Of a DNA stretch of 64,000 nucleotides, positions 22,786-33,300 are shown one piece after another. The notes under the pieces were generated by a model that did not search any database, was not told the DNA's origin, and saw only the letters and a list, made by a program, of their open reading frames with translations. Every line of letters begins with the position of its first letter. Position 1 is the stretch's first letter. The stretch covers positions 72,198,696 through 72,262,695 of the forward strand of contig CM060188.1 of the NCBI GenBank assembly GCA_030549335.1. The letters run 5' to 3'. The position numbers and the translations under genes were made by a program. The DNA is from Pontederia crassipes (lineage: Eukaryota > Streptophyta > Magnoliopsida > Commelinales > Pontederiaceae).

Positions 22786-24824
22786 CACTACAAGAAAATG
22801 GGCTTTTGGTGAAGCAAAGTAGCGTCGCATATAGTGGTGACGCTACATAGACGTCACTAGCGCCTTTATGGCGTCCACTTTACGTCCCAAAAATGAGATG
22901 CTATTTGCCTCTCGATAGAGTCTCATTAACGTGTTCTTAGCTATTCATGAAATATACGCTAACGATGGCGCAATGGAGACGCTACTATTGCGCGCCACGG
23001 AGCGAAAAAGCGCGAGAGAACCTAACACCATTCTCGCGTCGACAACACGTGACGCTAACCTCGCGTCACACACTTTGCGGCTCTAAACGCTATGTAGACG
23101 AGAATGTGATTACTTGACAACTATTCTTAGGTTATCTATATTTATATCGCTATTTGTTTTATATTTAAACCCTAATCCCTATATATTATATATACTATAT
23201 GTTAATCAATAAATTAATTAAATATTATATTAGTATTATCAACATATATATGTATTCCTACATGATTACCCATATTATATATATGTACTACACGATTACA
23301 TAAATATGTATTTTTACATGATAGGAGTGTTCCTAAATATATAATTTGTTACCTATATTATTTATGTTAGCTATACATACAATATATATCATATCTTAAT
23401 TATGCATATATTGTTTTTATATTCTTAATCATGAAATTAAGGTTGTTGAATTAAGAGAGTGATTTGCAACAAATTATCCCATTTTTGCGTCACCTTGGAG
23501 GTCACGCATAAGAGCCGGAAGACAAACGACCTAATCACGCCCACTGCTCGTAGGCTTTTGGTAAGTCTCATGACATAGTCATTTAGTTGTTATCGTTAGT
23601 GCACTATTTTTGAAATACAGAAGGTTTAAATTTTATAGGATGATTATAATGCGAAAATGGCTGAAAAGTATGGAGATGATCCGAGTACTCAGCCACCAGA
23701 TAATGTTTCTTTGTTGGTTTTGTCATGTTTTTTATTTGTGTTCTTGATATATAATTTATATATTATATGATTGTATGATTTTTCTATTTCGTAGAGGACC
23801 CTGCTGTTTGGGAGGAGGTGGCCGGCACGACACGAGGGGGGTACTTGCGTGACCTTGACATAGCCGCTCAGATACCTAGGAGGATCAGAGGATATGTAGA
23901 CGATCCATCTGCTGCGAGCTCATCCGCTGCACCTGATATGACGCAACTATCATAACAGCTATCACAACAGTTATCGGAGCAGATATCGCGGCAGGTGTCG
24001 GAGTAGTTGCCACATCAGTTGGCTCCGCTATTGCAGGCAATTCAAGGATTGATCCCGACGCAGAATCCATCCCCGCGAGGCCATGTACCGAGCACGTCTG
24101 GGTTGAATGTCCGGAATGATAACAATAACTCCCAAACCTAAGATAGAAACAACCCATGAATGCAAACAATGCTTTTGTTACTTATATATTTAGATATACA
24201 TATAGTTTGTTAGTTTGGTTTATTACTTTTTGTATTCTTATGTTAAATATTATGCCTGTGATGATTTTATATTATCTATGATGAATATCAATACATTTTT
24301 ATATGCATTATATAATTGTATGGTCTGGGAAGAGGAAAAATGAGGATTGAATGGGTAAAAAAAATTTGCAAGTAGCGACTCCATAGCGTCCCATTCGCGT
24401 CACAAAGCCTGTCGATGCTAAGTTAAATATATCGTCCTTAGCGCCATAGTCGTGTCTCATTGGCAACGCGTACACCATCATATTGCATCACTTCAGCGCC
24501 TTCCTAGCGCCTAGAGTAGCGACTCGTGGGCACCGGAATCGCGCCTCACACCTAGCGCCCCTTGCGCGTCGACTTAGCGACACATGTCTTCTACGCACAG
24601 CTACAAACCACGCGTCTTAATAACGTCGAAATAGCATCAACACGTGGCGCTAGTAGCGTCTCATTTCCTTTGACTCTATTGCGACGCTAGTAGCCATCGA
24701 TATCCAACGTCCCACTTTTGTGGCGCTAGCTAGACGCGAATGGACGCTCTTCACCACAGAGACGTAATAGCGCCACCCTAGCGTCGTCTATCTTTGGTCG
24801 CTAATCGCCAATTTTCTTGTAGTG
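22786..24824. mobile_element. CACTA (En/Spm) DNA transposon, 2.04 kb, non-autonomous
   Basis: The element starts CACTACAAGAAAATGGGC and ends GCCAATTTTCTTGTAGTG, a near-perfect terminal inverted repeat. It is flanked on both sides by AAA, the 3-bp target duplication typical of CACTA. Dense GACGC/GCGTC/TAGCGTC motifs in both orientations fill the first 320 and last 450 bases. The interior is AT-rich and carries a remnant of a transposase-associated gene (23637-24093). It is inserted in the copia gag. Sequence on either side rejoins as gag once the element and one AAA are set aside. Confidence 0.93.
23637..24093 (+). pseudogene. Transposase_24-like (En/Spm accessory) gene remnant inside the CACTA element
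   Basis: After an intron-like end (TTTTATAG), the plus strand reads DDYNAKMAEKYGDDPSTQPP. After a second intron-like stretch (about 23707-23793, ending TTTCGTAG) it reads DPAVWEEVAGTTRGGYLRDL and then a Ser/Gln-rich tail with repeated QLSQQ and QISRQ. The order of an AEKYG...P block, a short intron and VW..V.G...GG resembles the C-terminal part of the plant Transposase_24 proteins that accompany En/Spm elements. Stops at 23953-23955 and 24004-24006 interrupt the tail, so it is not expected to be functional. I do not recognise upstream exons with certainty. Confidence 0.5.
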
Positions 24825-25574
24825 AAAGACTATGTTCTGCGCCAATGTCAGACTAATAACACCAAGCGTCTCTCGGTCGATGAGCATCCAATCCGCGTCT
24901 GTCACACCCCACTCTGTGACTAAGTTCTAATTCTAGCTATTACCTTCCTTAATTATGTTTAGTAATTCTATAAATAAAATCAGCAAAACCTCATCCCTTA
25001 CTTATTTTGTGTTATTTGCCAATACATACAAAGGATGCATACATATATTCATCTAAGTTTAAATAAACAGTCATAAGACATCACATTCACATACTATCAC
25101 TATAATTTCACAACCCATTTTACATTTAACACCCCACAGGATCAAATTTTACACAACCTTACAAAATGATTCTAATAAACTCTAGTACAACTCTCGAGTT
25201 TATCTATTACATGCATGCTTTTTAAAAATGAAAGTGGAGAGAAAATAAAAGTGCTCCAATGGCTCGACCTCGTCTATATGCATCAAAAGCAAGCTTCGAG
25301 TCATTTCTACTCGAGAACTTATAATTATTTGAAAAATTCAACAAGGGTAATGTGATCAATAATCATTTGCTCAGTGAGTGAAATAAATGTATAATATAGG
25401 AGAACAATACGAGTGCATATAACATTTAAATAATCAGGTTTTCCATGTGAGAAAATATTTAAAATATAACTCATATTATATAAATTTCCAAATCATATGA
25501 ACTTTTACATAAATAAAAAATATTCAAGATATCATCATATTCAAAGTTAAATTCCACAATGTCATTGCACATAC

Positions 25575-25870
25575 TCATCATGAGTCAATACGTATCCCTC
25601 TATGATCTTGTGTCATACAGTTAAGCAGAGCTTCATAATCAAGAGTATTAGATATGCAGAGCAAATCATGGGTCAATACGTATCCATCCATCATTATGTG
25701 TCATACAATTAAGCAGAGCTTCACAATCAAAGAGTCTCAAATACGCAGAGCAAATCATGGGTCAATACGTATCTCAATCATGATTGTGTATCACCCAATC
25801 ATGATTCTCAGATACGCAGAGCATATCATGGGTCGATACGTGCACGCAGAGCAGCCCCTAAAGGGCAAAG
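25575..25870. repeat. Tandem repeats of about 90 bp within solo LTR S3
   Basis: Four units carry CATGGGTCAATACGTATC-like and GCAGAGCAAATCATGGGT-like blocks, starting near 25579, 25667, 25757 and 25825. The last one is shortened. Short open frames that run through it are by-products. Confidence 0.75.
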
Positions 25871-26123
25871 ATACCCAATATACGCCTCAAAGGCTTCATG
25901 TATATCGAATACGGTCCCAAAGACTTTTTACAAATAGCATGGCTAATGAACACATGAAGTTTAATAATATCAAAATACTCATTTCACAATTCCCATATCA
26001 TTATTAAATAAAACTTATTTTAACTTCACAAGCATTATTCCCTGAAAACCTTTTTATGTAAAAGGTTACTCCATCTCATATGATATTCTTGAAACATATT
26101 ATAAATATCTTTCATAACTCAAG

Positions 26124-26126
<3 letters not shown>

Positions 26127-26188
<62 letters not shown>
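26127..26188. repeat. (TAA)n microsatellite
   Basis: About 20 uninterrupted TAA/ATA units inside solo LTR S3. Confidence 0.95.
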
Positions 26189-27956
26189 CATTTTGCTTGA
26201 GATAATATCATAAATTAAAGAACTAACATATAACATTTTGCTATGTTGTAAATTTACCCACTCACCTTGTGTTTTATCCCTTTAAGGAGGTTTATTAGAT
26301 TTCCTCTCATTCACTTGCAACTTGATGTTTTCCTACAAGTAATAATGTCTTTTTACTTCTCAATCACTAATAAGGTAATATGCAATGTCTGCTCATGATG
26401 CATGAATGTTTATACACCCTAAAATGCCTATAATCTCCTCTAATACCAATTTTTAACTTCAGGCATTTTTGTTCATAGGCGATTTCAAAATTGGAACTTC
26501 TCAATCCTCCATAGTTTAACTAGGTGTTGTCTCGGGATTTCAGATTGAGTACTTGTCAATAAATAATTCATAACTTCTTAACTACATATGCAAATCTCAT
26601 TATTCAGGATAAATTATAAACTAGATTTACTAAGGTTTCCAACCCCCAAATATCATTAACTAAGTCCAAGTGAGTAAGTCATAACATCTAAGGAAATCTT
26701 ACCTAGGGTTTGTGCCTTGGCAGACTATGTGTCACAGAAAACTTGATTTATATGTTTATTCATACTTGTCCATTTAACTAGATCATAACTTTTCTAAAAA
26801 CTAGACTTCCTTGATATTTTGTCATAAAAATTAGAGGATTTAACTCCTTGTATAACTCTATAACAAAAATAGTCAATTTGAGTCGTGTTCTGTTAATTTC
26901 CTGGAACCTAACAGAAAACTCACTATGAAATGAAAATTTCATTTATCCACATCTACACATCCAAATTGGATGATTCCACTTCTCACCGAACCCTTGTGAA
27001 GTATAATTTAACGTATCTAAATTTCAAACCTTAATTCTATTTACCCTAATCATACCCTAATCTATAAAGCGGGCCTATCTCTGACTCGGGATAGAGTGAG
27101 CGACCTACGGTTCTGGGTTCATAACTTTCTCTGTAGAAATCATTTTTATATTATTCTTGTAATAATGGAACGGTAACGTTGAGAGGATGAACCATGCAAA
27201 TTTTCAGGATTTATGAATAACTATTTACGAAGATATGATCATATGAAGTTGAAGGTTAGTTTCATATTCGCAGATTCACCGTAACCCAGCAAACTTGTTG
27301 AATTTCCTCATGCTGTTCGGCAATGGCTGATCTTGGAAATTTTTTTGGTTGCAGATAATACGAATAAATGATTTATATATTTGTTTCAGAATTTTAACAC
27401 GTCATATGATGGTTTGGAAAAATATTTTTCTAAGTAGCTGATGAGCTGCCTGCTTCAGCTGCTTGAAACCCTATTAGTTGAAATGAAGGTCCAATCATAT
27501 TAGTTGGTTAAAATTAGTATTAAACTTCTAATTAACATTAGTTAATCATAATTAAACATGTTTATTATAATATTTTCAAATATTAGAATGTATTCCTAAT
27601 AATCTTATATAATTTCTTTATAATACTTATCAATAATTTAATTATGATTATGCTTTAATCCAAAGGTTAGTTGCTACACGCAACCATGACTATATAAGCA
27701 TTTAAACTTACTTAAAATTCTAATTAAAAGTAAGATTATGTTAAAATGATATTTGTGGAGCACGTCCGTGACAGCATCACTCATCGTCGTCAGCTTTTCC
27801 TCAGAGAGAGGCTCATGAAACTTCTTCTGATACAAATAGTCCTTGATTTGCATCTTCTAGAAGTCGAATTCTCTACCATTGAACTTCTCGTTCGTGACCT
27901 TCTCATCGTTTGTCGCTATCGCTTCCACTGTCCACGATCATAGCTCTAATACCAAT

Positions 27957-28280
27957 TGTTGCTGAATGACCTCTGTGCCAACAAACCATAAATACCAATA
28001 TGTGAGAGAAATCGATTAATAAATAAAGGAAGAGAAGAAATCACACACAAAGAATGGCACAAATTTTACGTAGTTCAGAGTTTGTCTCCTACGTCAATTG
28101 TTGTCTCATAGAGTTTTCACTATATTCAAATGTCTCAACTTTTTCGTTACGAACATTGCTCACATATCCCTCAATATATGATGTATAATTGCCGCCATAT
28201 ATGAACATTGAGCAACAACTCAGGACAACTGAATATCTATCCTGATATCACCATAACTCCATATCTAATAAATAATGTAG
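27957..28280 (-). repeat. 5' LTR of copia C2 (right limit uncertain)
   Basis: The LTR abuts the primer-binding site. It contains the ATTTTACGTAGTTCAGAG block that copia LTRs often carry (usual form TTTACGTGGTTCGG). Its outer edge merges into the repeat that starts near 28280, so the limit is approximate. Confidence 0.6.
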
Positions 28281-29010
28281 TTATGATAACCACTCAATCT
28301 CAACCTTTGTTGTCACTTATTAACCTAATCAATCTCAACCTTTGTTGTCATTCATTATCATTAGTTGATCTTAATTATCAATCCTTTAACAATTATTAAT
28401 TATCACCTCACAATTATCGATTGACCACAATTTTCAGTAGATTAATAATTTTTTATTATCCATCAACCATGATTATCAATTGGTTGCAATTTAGAAATTT
28501 GAAGTTCTTTTGATCTTCTTAACTTGAAGAGATTACCAATGATTAATTAATTTTTAGAAGTTATCGATCAACCTTAAAGGTTGCAATCTAGAGTGCTCTC
28601 ATTTATTAAATGTACACCATATTAAGCCTATATCTATTCATTGTCTATGGCATGCATAGCAAGATGGAACCATCATATTCGAGACTAAGATCCATCATAT
28701 ATGAGATTCTTGAAGTTCATTGCACAAGAATTTATGAAATGTACAATAGGACAATTGCCGTTCTCAATAGAAGCTTGCGACCATACTTCAATTATGCTAT
28801 TCACCCATTCAATTATTCATCAACAAAAGACAATCCACAATTATAATGACTTATAACCTTCATCTTTTATCTTATTTATCTAACACATCTATCCTTCTCA
28901 TTTTTTTGCATCATCCATTATGGGTCATCATATCATGCCAAAGAAAAATTATAAGCATTAATCCATAATCATATCGATCATGTAGCACAACAATCATAAT
29001 CACAATAATA
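28280..29010. repeat. Diverged direct repeat, copy 1
   Basis: This segment and 32030-32820 share many blocks in the same order. These include TTATCAATTGGTTG, CAATTATGCTA, an ACAATTAYRATGACYYATAAC-like block and CATCATATCAT followed by ATCCATAAYCATAT. The family looks like gypsy LTR sequence, but I could not find the terminal bases. Confidence 0.6.
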
Positions 29011-29026
29011 TCGTAAATGCATCAGA

Positions 29027-29053
29027 TAGTAGTAGTAGTAGTAGTAGTAGTAG
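29027..29053. repeat. (GTA)n microsatellite
   Basis: About nine AGT/GTA units just after repeat copy 1. Confidence 0.9.
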
Positions 29054-30424
29054 TGTGTGGACTAACATCAACAAAGAAATCGATCATTCTTTCCCTTGAT
29101 ACCTCGAGGTGAATGCTACGCAAGAGAGGGAGGGATGATAAAGTAAAACTATAAGGAGAAAAAGTGGGAGAGGAAAACAATGAGGAAAAGAGTTCGTGTT
29201 TTCCAGCACTATTTATAGAGAATTAAAATTCTTATAAGTCAAGTTTGTCTAATTAGAATTCCTAAAAATTTAATTTCTAACTAAATTCTAATATTTTTTC
29301 CATTCCAACTATAATTTTATTTTTTTCAAACTATTATATTATCTCTTCTAATCTTTTAATTTTTATTATAATAAATGTTATCTTATTCCTTTAAGATCTA
29401 GTGCATTAGATAATAATCTTCTTTAAAATAAATTCATCCATAGTTTTTTGAAAAATTTAAAGAATTTGTCCCATTAATCACATCCCAAATAATTTAATAT
29501 TAGTCATTAGTAATATTCATGGTAGTTCATTCATCTAGGTATACCCTAAGTAAATTATAATAGGCATAATTATGTGCATCTTTGCTATGATTACTCAATA
29601 GAGTTTTGAACTAATCTAGAAATAAAAAATTATCTCCTATTATAATATCAAACAACTTAGCACATTATGAATTAGAAATCTAGTGAATCATTATCTATTT
29701 CATGGATACACTTGAGATCTTCTTATGTAACACCGTGAGGTTACCGCTTAAGCTAGTTGCATAAAAAACATAGCTACAAATATCAATTTATATCACTTGA
29801 TACATTTGACATGGTTACCTATATGAAGTTCATTACTTATTCTATAAGCATTAAATTTTTATAAATTCTACTTTCCTTTAAAGGTATACTCCTCTTAAAG
29901 TTCACCTAAGAACTCTCATGTGATCGATCTTTACAATATATCATTCGGTTCTTATTTGACAGTCTAAGGTTACAACAACAACATTCCTTTCTATACTTTT
30001 TTTTCTTTTTCTTGAAAATCGTATAATTATATTCATTCACTTATTCTGGTATATACATTTTATTTGACTTCTACTTTATTTGGTGGATAACCTTCTTAAG
30101 ACATGTGTTTTACTATTTTTGAATAATTTTCCTTGAGTATATGTTATACTGCAACCATAGTTCCAATACTTGACATAGGCACATGGCAAAATTTGTTCAA
30201 TTGCTTAAAAGAATTAAGGTAACTATGCTTAAAAACTTACTTGACACATACTTGATACTGTGATGGTTGCCCATGATGTTTTCAAATGAAATTTATACTA
30301 TTAATAACAATTAAGAAGTGCCTCTTGCTATATTAATGTCTTCTTCTAACATCCTCCAAATGCACCCCATGAATATTTGTTTAGGAGGCACCAACTATTA
30401 TTTTAATTTGATTTTCACCAATAA

Positions 30425-30462
<38 letters not shown>

Positions 30463-30628
30463 TTACACAAGCGAAAGATCTAAATATAGATAATCATGTA
30501 TAGCAAAAATTGATTATACAATATTCAACGATTTCTGAGTTATGAGCCTACATCTATTCATTATTCCATCACTAGCACTAACTATTAAGTTCATATTCAT
30601 GTATAAGTTAATCACCACATGAGCCACC
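29054..30628. other. Intergenic, probably old LTR-element debris
   Basis: No gene is recognised. A minus-strand TATA-like motif (CTATAAATAGTG, near 29210-29221) precedes an AT-rich block. At 29726 the sequence TGTAACACCGTGAGG looks like the start of a gypsy LTR, but no partner end was found. A TA tract lies at 30424-30453. Confidence 0.35.
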
Positions 30629-31836
30629 TATAGGATGCCAAAGGGCACCAAGAGGGGGGTGAATTGATGCTCAATCAAAAAATATCGATTTCACAAAAAT
30701 TATCGTGGAAGTTTAAAATCGATTCTTAAAACATTTGCAATTCAGATTATAAACACAATATAAGAGGGAGAGTGAGTGAGAGGAATCAAACACAATGAAT
30801 ACGGATGGTTGTTGATGAAGTTCGGCCACACCTTGGCCTACGTCCCCGCTCCGACTTCTCGACGTCGAGACCGCTGGAGATTCCACTAGCACTTTCTTTG
30901 TTCCAAATGGGGCAAGGAAGAAAGCCCTTACACAACCACATTTTATCCGCTTCGAGAGGCAAGGCAACCTCTCCTTCTATGAACCTAATCTTTTCTTTCA
31001 TTCAAGATGTAAGATTTAGAACCTTTTTTACACAGGAGCGCTCACAATCTTTGTTGAAAATAGTTTTTCTTTTACAATAGAACACTCACAAGAAGATAAG
31101 AGAGAAAAAAAGAAAGCTCTAAATGATAACTTCAAGAGAAATAATATTTTTTTATTTCTTAAAATTTTTCTTCAATGCTTAGATGAGTGCCTTTGCTTTT
31201 GGCTTTGGCACACCTTTTATAAGCTCTAGCATGTGAAAAATTCATCCAGAATTTATTCCACATTTTTCTCCTTAAAATATAGTCATTACTGTTCATTACA
31301 ATAATGAATCAATCGATCGCATTTATGGACCAGTCGACCGGTCGCCGTTACTGTTCATTACAGTAATGGACTGATCGATCGCATTTATTGACCGGTCGAT
31401 CGGTCTATATGACCATTGCGCTCGTTTCTTCAGTTTTGCCCATAGTCGATCGACCGGTAAGTCGATCGATATTATCTTGGCGTCAACCGGTTTTGGATCA
31501 GTCGACCAGCATCTCCATTTGGTCGACTGGTATTGTCGATCGGCCTTCTTTGTTTCGACCGATAGGTTGATCGACCTGCACTATTTTGAGCATAAATATT
31601 TGCACCATTATCCATACTAGATCATCTTGGATTCTATGGATAGTTAACAGGATTCTCTATAACTTTGATATTCATAATTCATCCAGAATCTAATAAGACC
31701 AGTGTCCATTATTTAATCAAAGTGTAGTGCATAAAGTTATCCATTTTATTTAAACTTTTTCAACATTTAACTTTAATTTTTCGAGATTTGTATCATCAAA
31801 ATATAATTTTATATGGCCTTAAAACTTTGACCAACA
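30629..31836 (-). mobile_element. Solo LTR of the SIRE-like copia family
   Basis: In reverse orientation this 1.2-kb segment matches the LTRs at 9675-12467 and 14780-16054 from end to end. It has the GGTGCCCTTTGGCATCC-like terminus, the CCCCATTTGGAAC block, and the GGTCGACCGATC dyad array (31310-31590). At the other end is a match to the AAAATTATATTTTGATAAT block. There is no internal region. The 5-bp flanks CCACC/ACCAC are compatible with a target duplication in a CCA-rich context but are not decisive. It is more diverged than the other two copies. Confidence 0.85.
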
Positions 31837-33300
31837 ACCACCACCAACGTGGTCATCGTTATCTACTCATTTAATTAAGTTTGTAAAATTAAGTTACACA
31901 CTAAGTACAATGAAGAAACTCTCTGTGAATATAAAATTAAGTTTGTAAGTCACACAATAATAACATTTAAAATACGCATAGACCTTTAGAATATGCATTA
32001 TCATTTAATTGCATAAAATACAATATCAAATATTCATAGGTAAATAATAATATAACAATAGACAATCCGATGTGAACAATTAACACATCAATATCAACTA
32101 TCAATCGTCGATTATTTATAATCAATTAACACATCAATAATCAATTTGCAACACATCAAATATCAATCACCTATTACTTATAAGTTATCTATAATTAATT
32201 GCAATGATCAATCTCGACCCTAGTTAATATTATCAATTTATCATTTCTCATCGGCCATAATAATCAATTGACCTTGATTATCAATTTTATTAATAATCCA
32301 TTGGCCACCATCATCAATTGATTGCAATTATCGATCAATTAATGATTTCTAATTATCCATCGGCAATGTTTATCAATTGGTTGTAATTCAAAAGTTATTA
32401 TATCTCAATTTCCTTTTATCTTATCAAATTGAAAATGTTATGAATGATTAATTAACCATTTAAAAGTGACTAATCAATCATAAAATGCAAGGCTCCTCCA
32501 CTATGGATACTCCATATCCAGGACCCTTGAGATTCACTTAAGTGAGGGATGGCCTATACAAGAAAACAACTATAATATTCATTGGAAGTTGGAGACCATC
32601 TCCCAATTATGCTACCTTTCTCATCTACTAAGAATTTTATTCCTCAATCCATAGAATTTACAATTACGATGACCCATAACTTTCGTCTTTTATTTATTTG
32701 TATTGTTCATCATATCATAGCAACCAAGAATTAAAAATTAATTAAGCAGAATCCATAACCATATTCATCAAGTAACATAAAAAAACCACAAGTCTACAAT
32801 GAGTGCATAATATAATAGATATAAATTATAAAAATCTGTAATGATGATAAGCAATGATGGAAAAAATAACAAAAAAGTTAGAATATAATAATGAATAATA
32901 ATTTTAATTCAAAAATATCATTAAAAGAAGTCAGAACTCTAACTAGATCTGGTCAAAATTTGGCCTAATTTATCTATTCTCGATTTTTTTTTGTTGATAA
33001 AATTTGGGTCAAGTCCAGCTAAACTTGGATCAAATTCCTTGCATACCAAAAGTTGCCACCATGATTTCACATAACACAGGCCACACTGCTTGAATCTCGA
33101 TCAAATTTTAATTCAACAATATTCATGTAGATGCAATAAAATTATAGCAAATTGCTCTATTACACACCTTTCTTGTAGAATTTTATCCATAAAACAAAAT
33201 AGCTCATATTATATATATATATATATATATATACATATATATACATATATATATATATATATTCAACTTTTATTAGCTTGATTTGAAGAATCTTCATAAA
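31837..33300. other. Diverged repeat copy 2 and AT-rich sequence before the Athila-like element
   Basis: The part at 32030-32820 is the second copy of the repeat at 28280-29010. The rest is AT-rich and includes TA/CA-type microsatellites at 33210-33262. It could include the worn 5' LTR of the Athila-like element that follows, but I found no matching 3' copy. Confidence 0.4.

Larger units (their letters stand above)
24900..27773 (-). mobile_element. Solo gypsy LTR (S3), Tekay-like
   Basis: In minus orientation the insertion starts TGTCACGGACGTGCTCC and ends GTGGGGTGTGACA. The flanks are GCGTC (24895-24899) and GCATC (27774-27778), a 5-bp duplication with one mismatch. The host copia gag rejoins across it. 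It is 2874 bp, has no coding capacity, and shares the GGGGT.GTGACA ending and general length with solo LTR S1, so both probably come from related Tekay/Del-type families. It contains a tandem array at 25575-25870 and an ATA/TAA microsatellite at 26127-26188. Confidence 0.85.
21780..28280 (-). mobile_element. Ty1/copia fossil (C2), opened by a CACTA element and a solo LTR
   Basis: The element reads right to left. A 5' LTR starts next to a primer-binding site at 27943-27956 (minus strand TTGGTATTAGAGCT). Gag begins after it (about 27780-27930, FNGREF and MQIKDYLYQKKFHEPL). Gag continues at 24825-24894 (DADWMLIDREALGV) and at 22474-22785 (NIMNEKTMVGLMKALSNMYE). A zinc knuckle NCGKKGHLKNNC lies near 22250-22300, and the pre-integrase block WHCKLGHMRENGL at 21900-21960. 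No 3' LTR was found at the left end. Gag is split twice by younger insertions with readable target duplications. It is broken and old. Confidence 0.82.
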
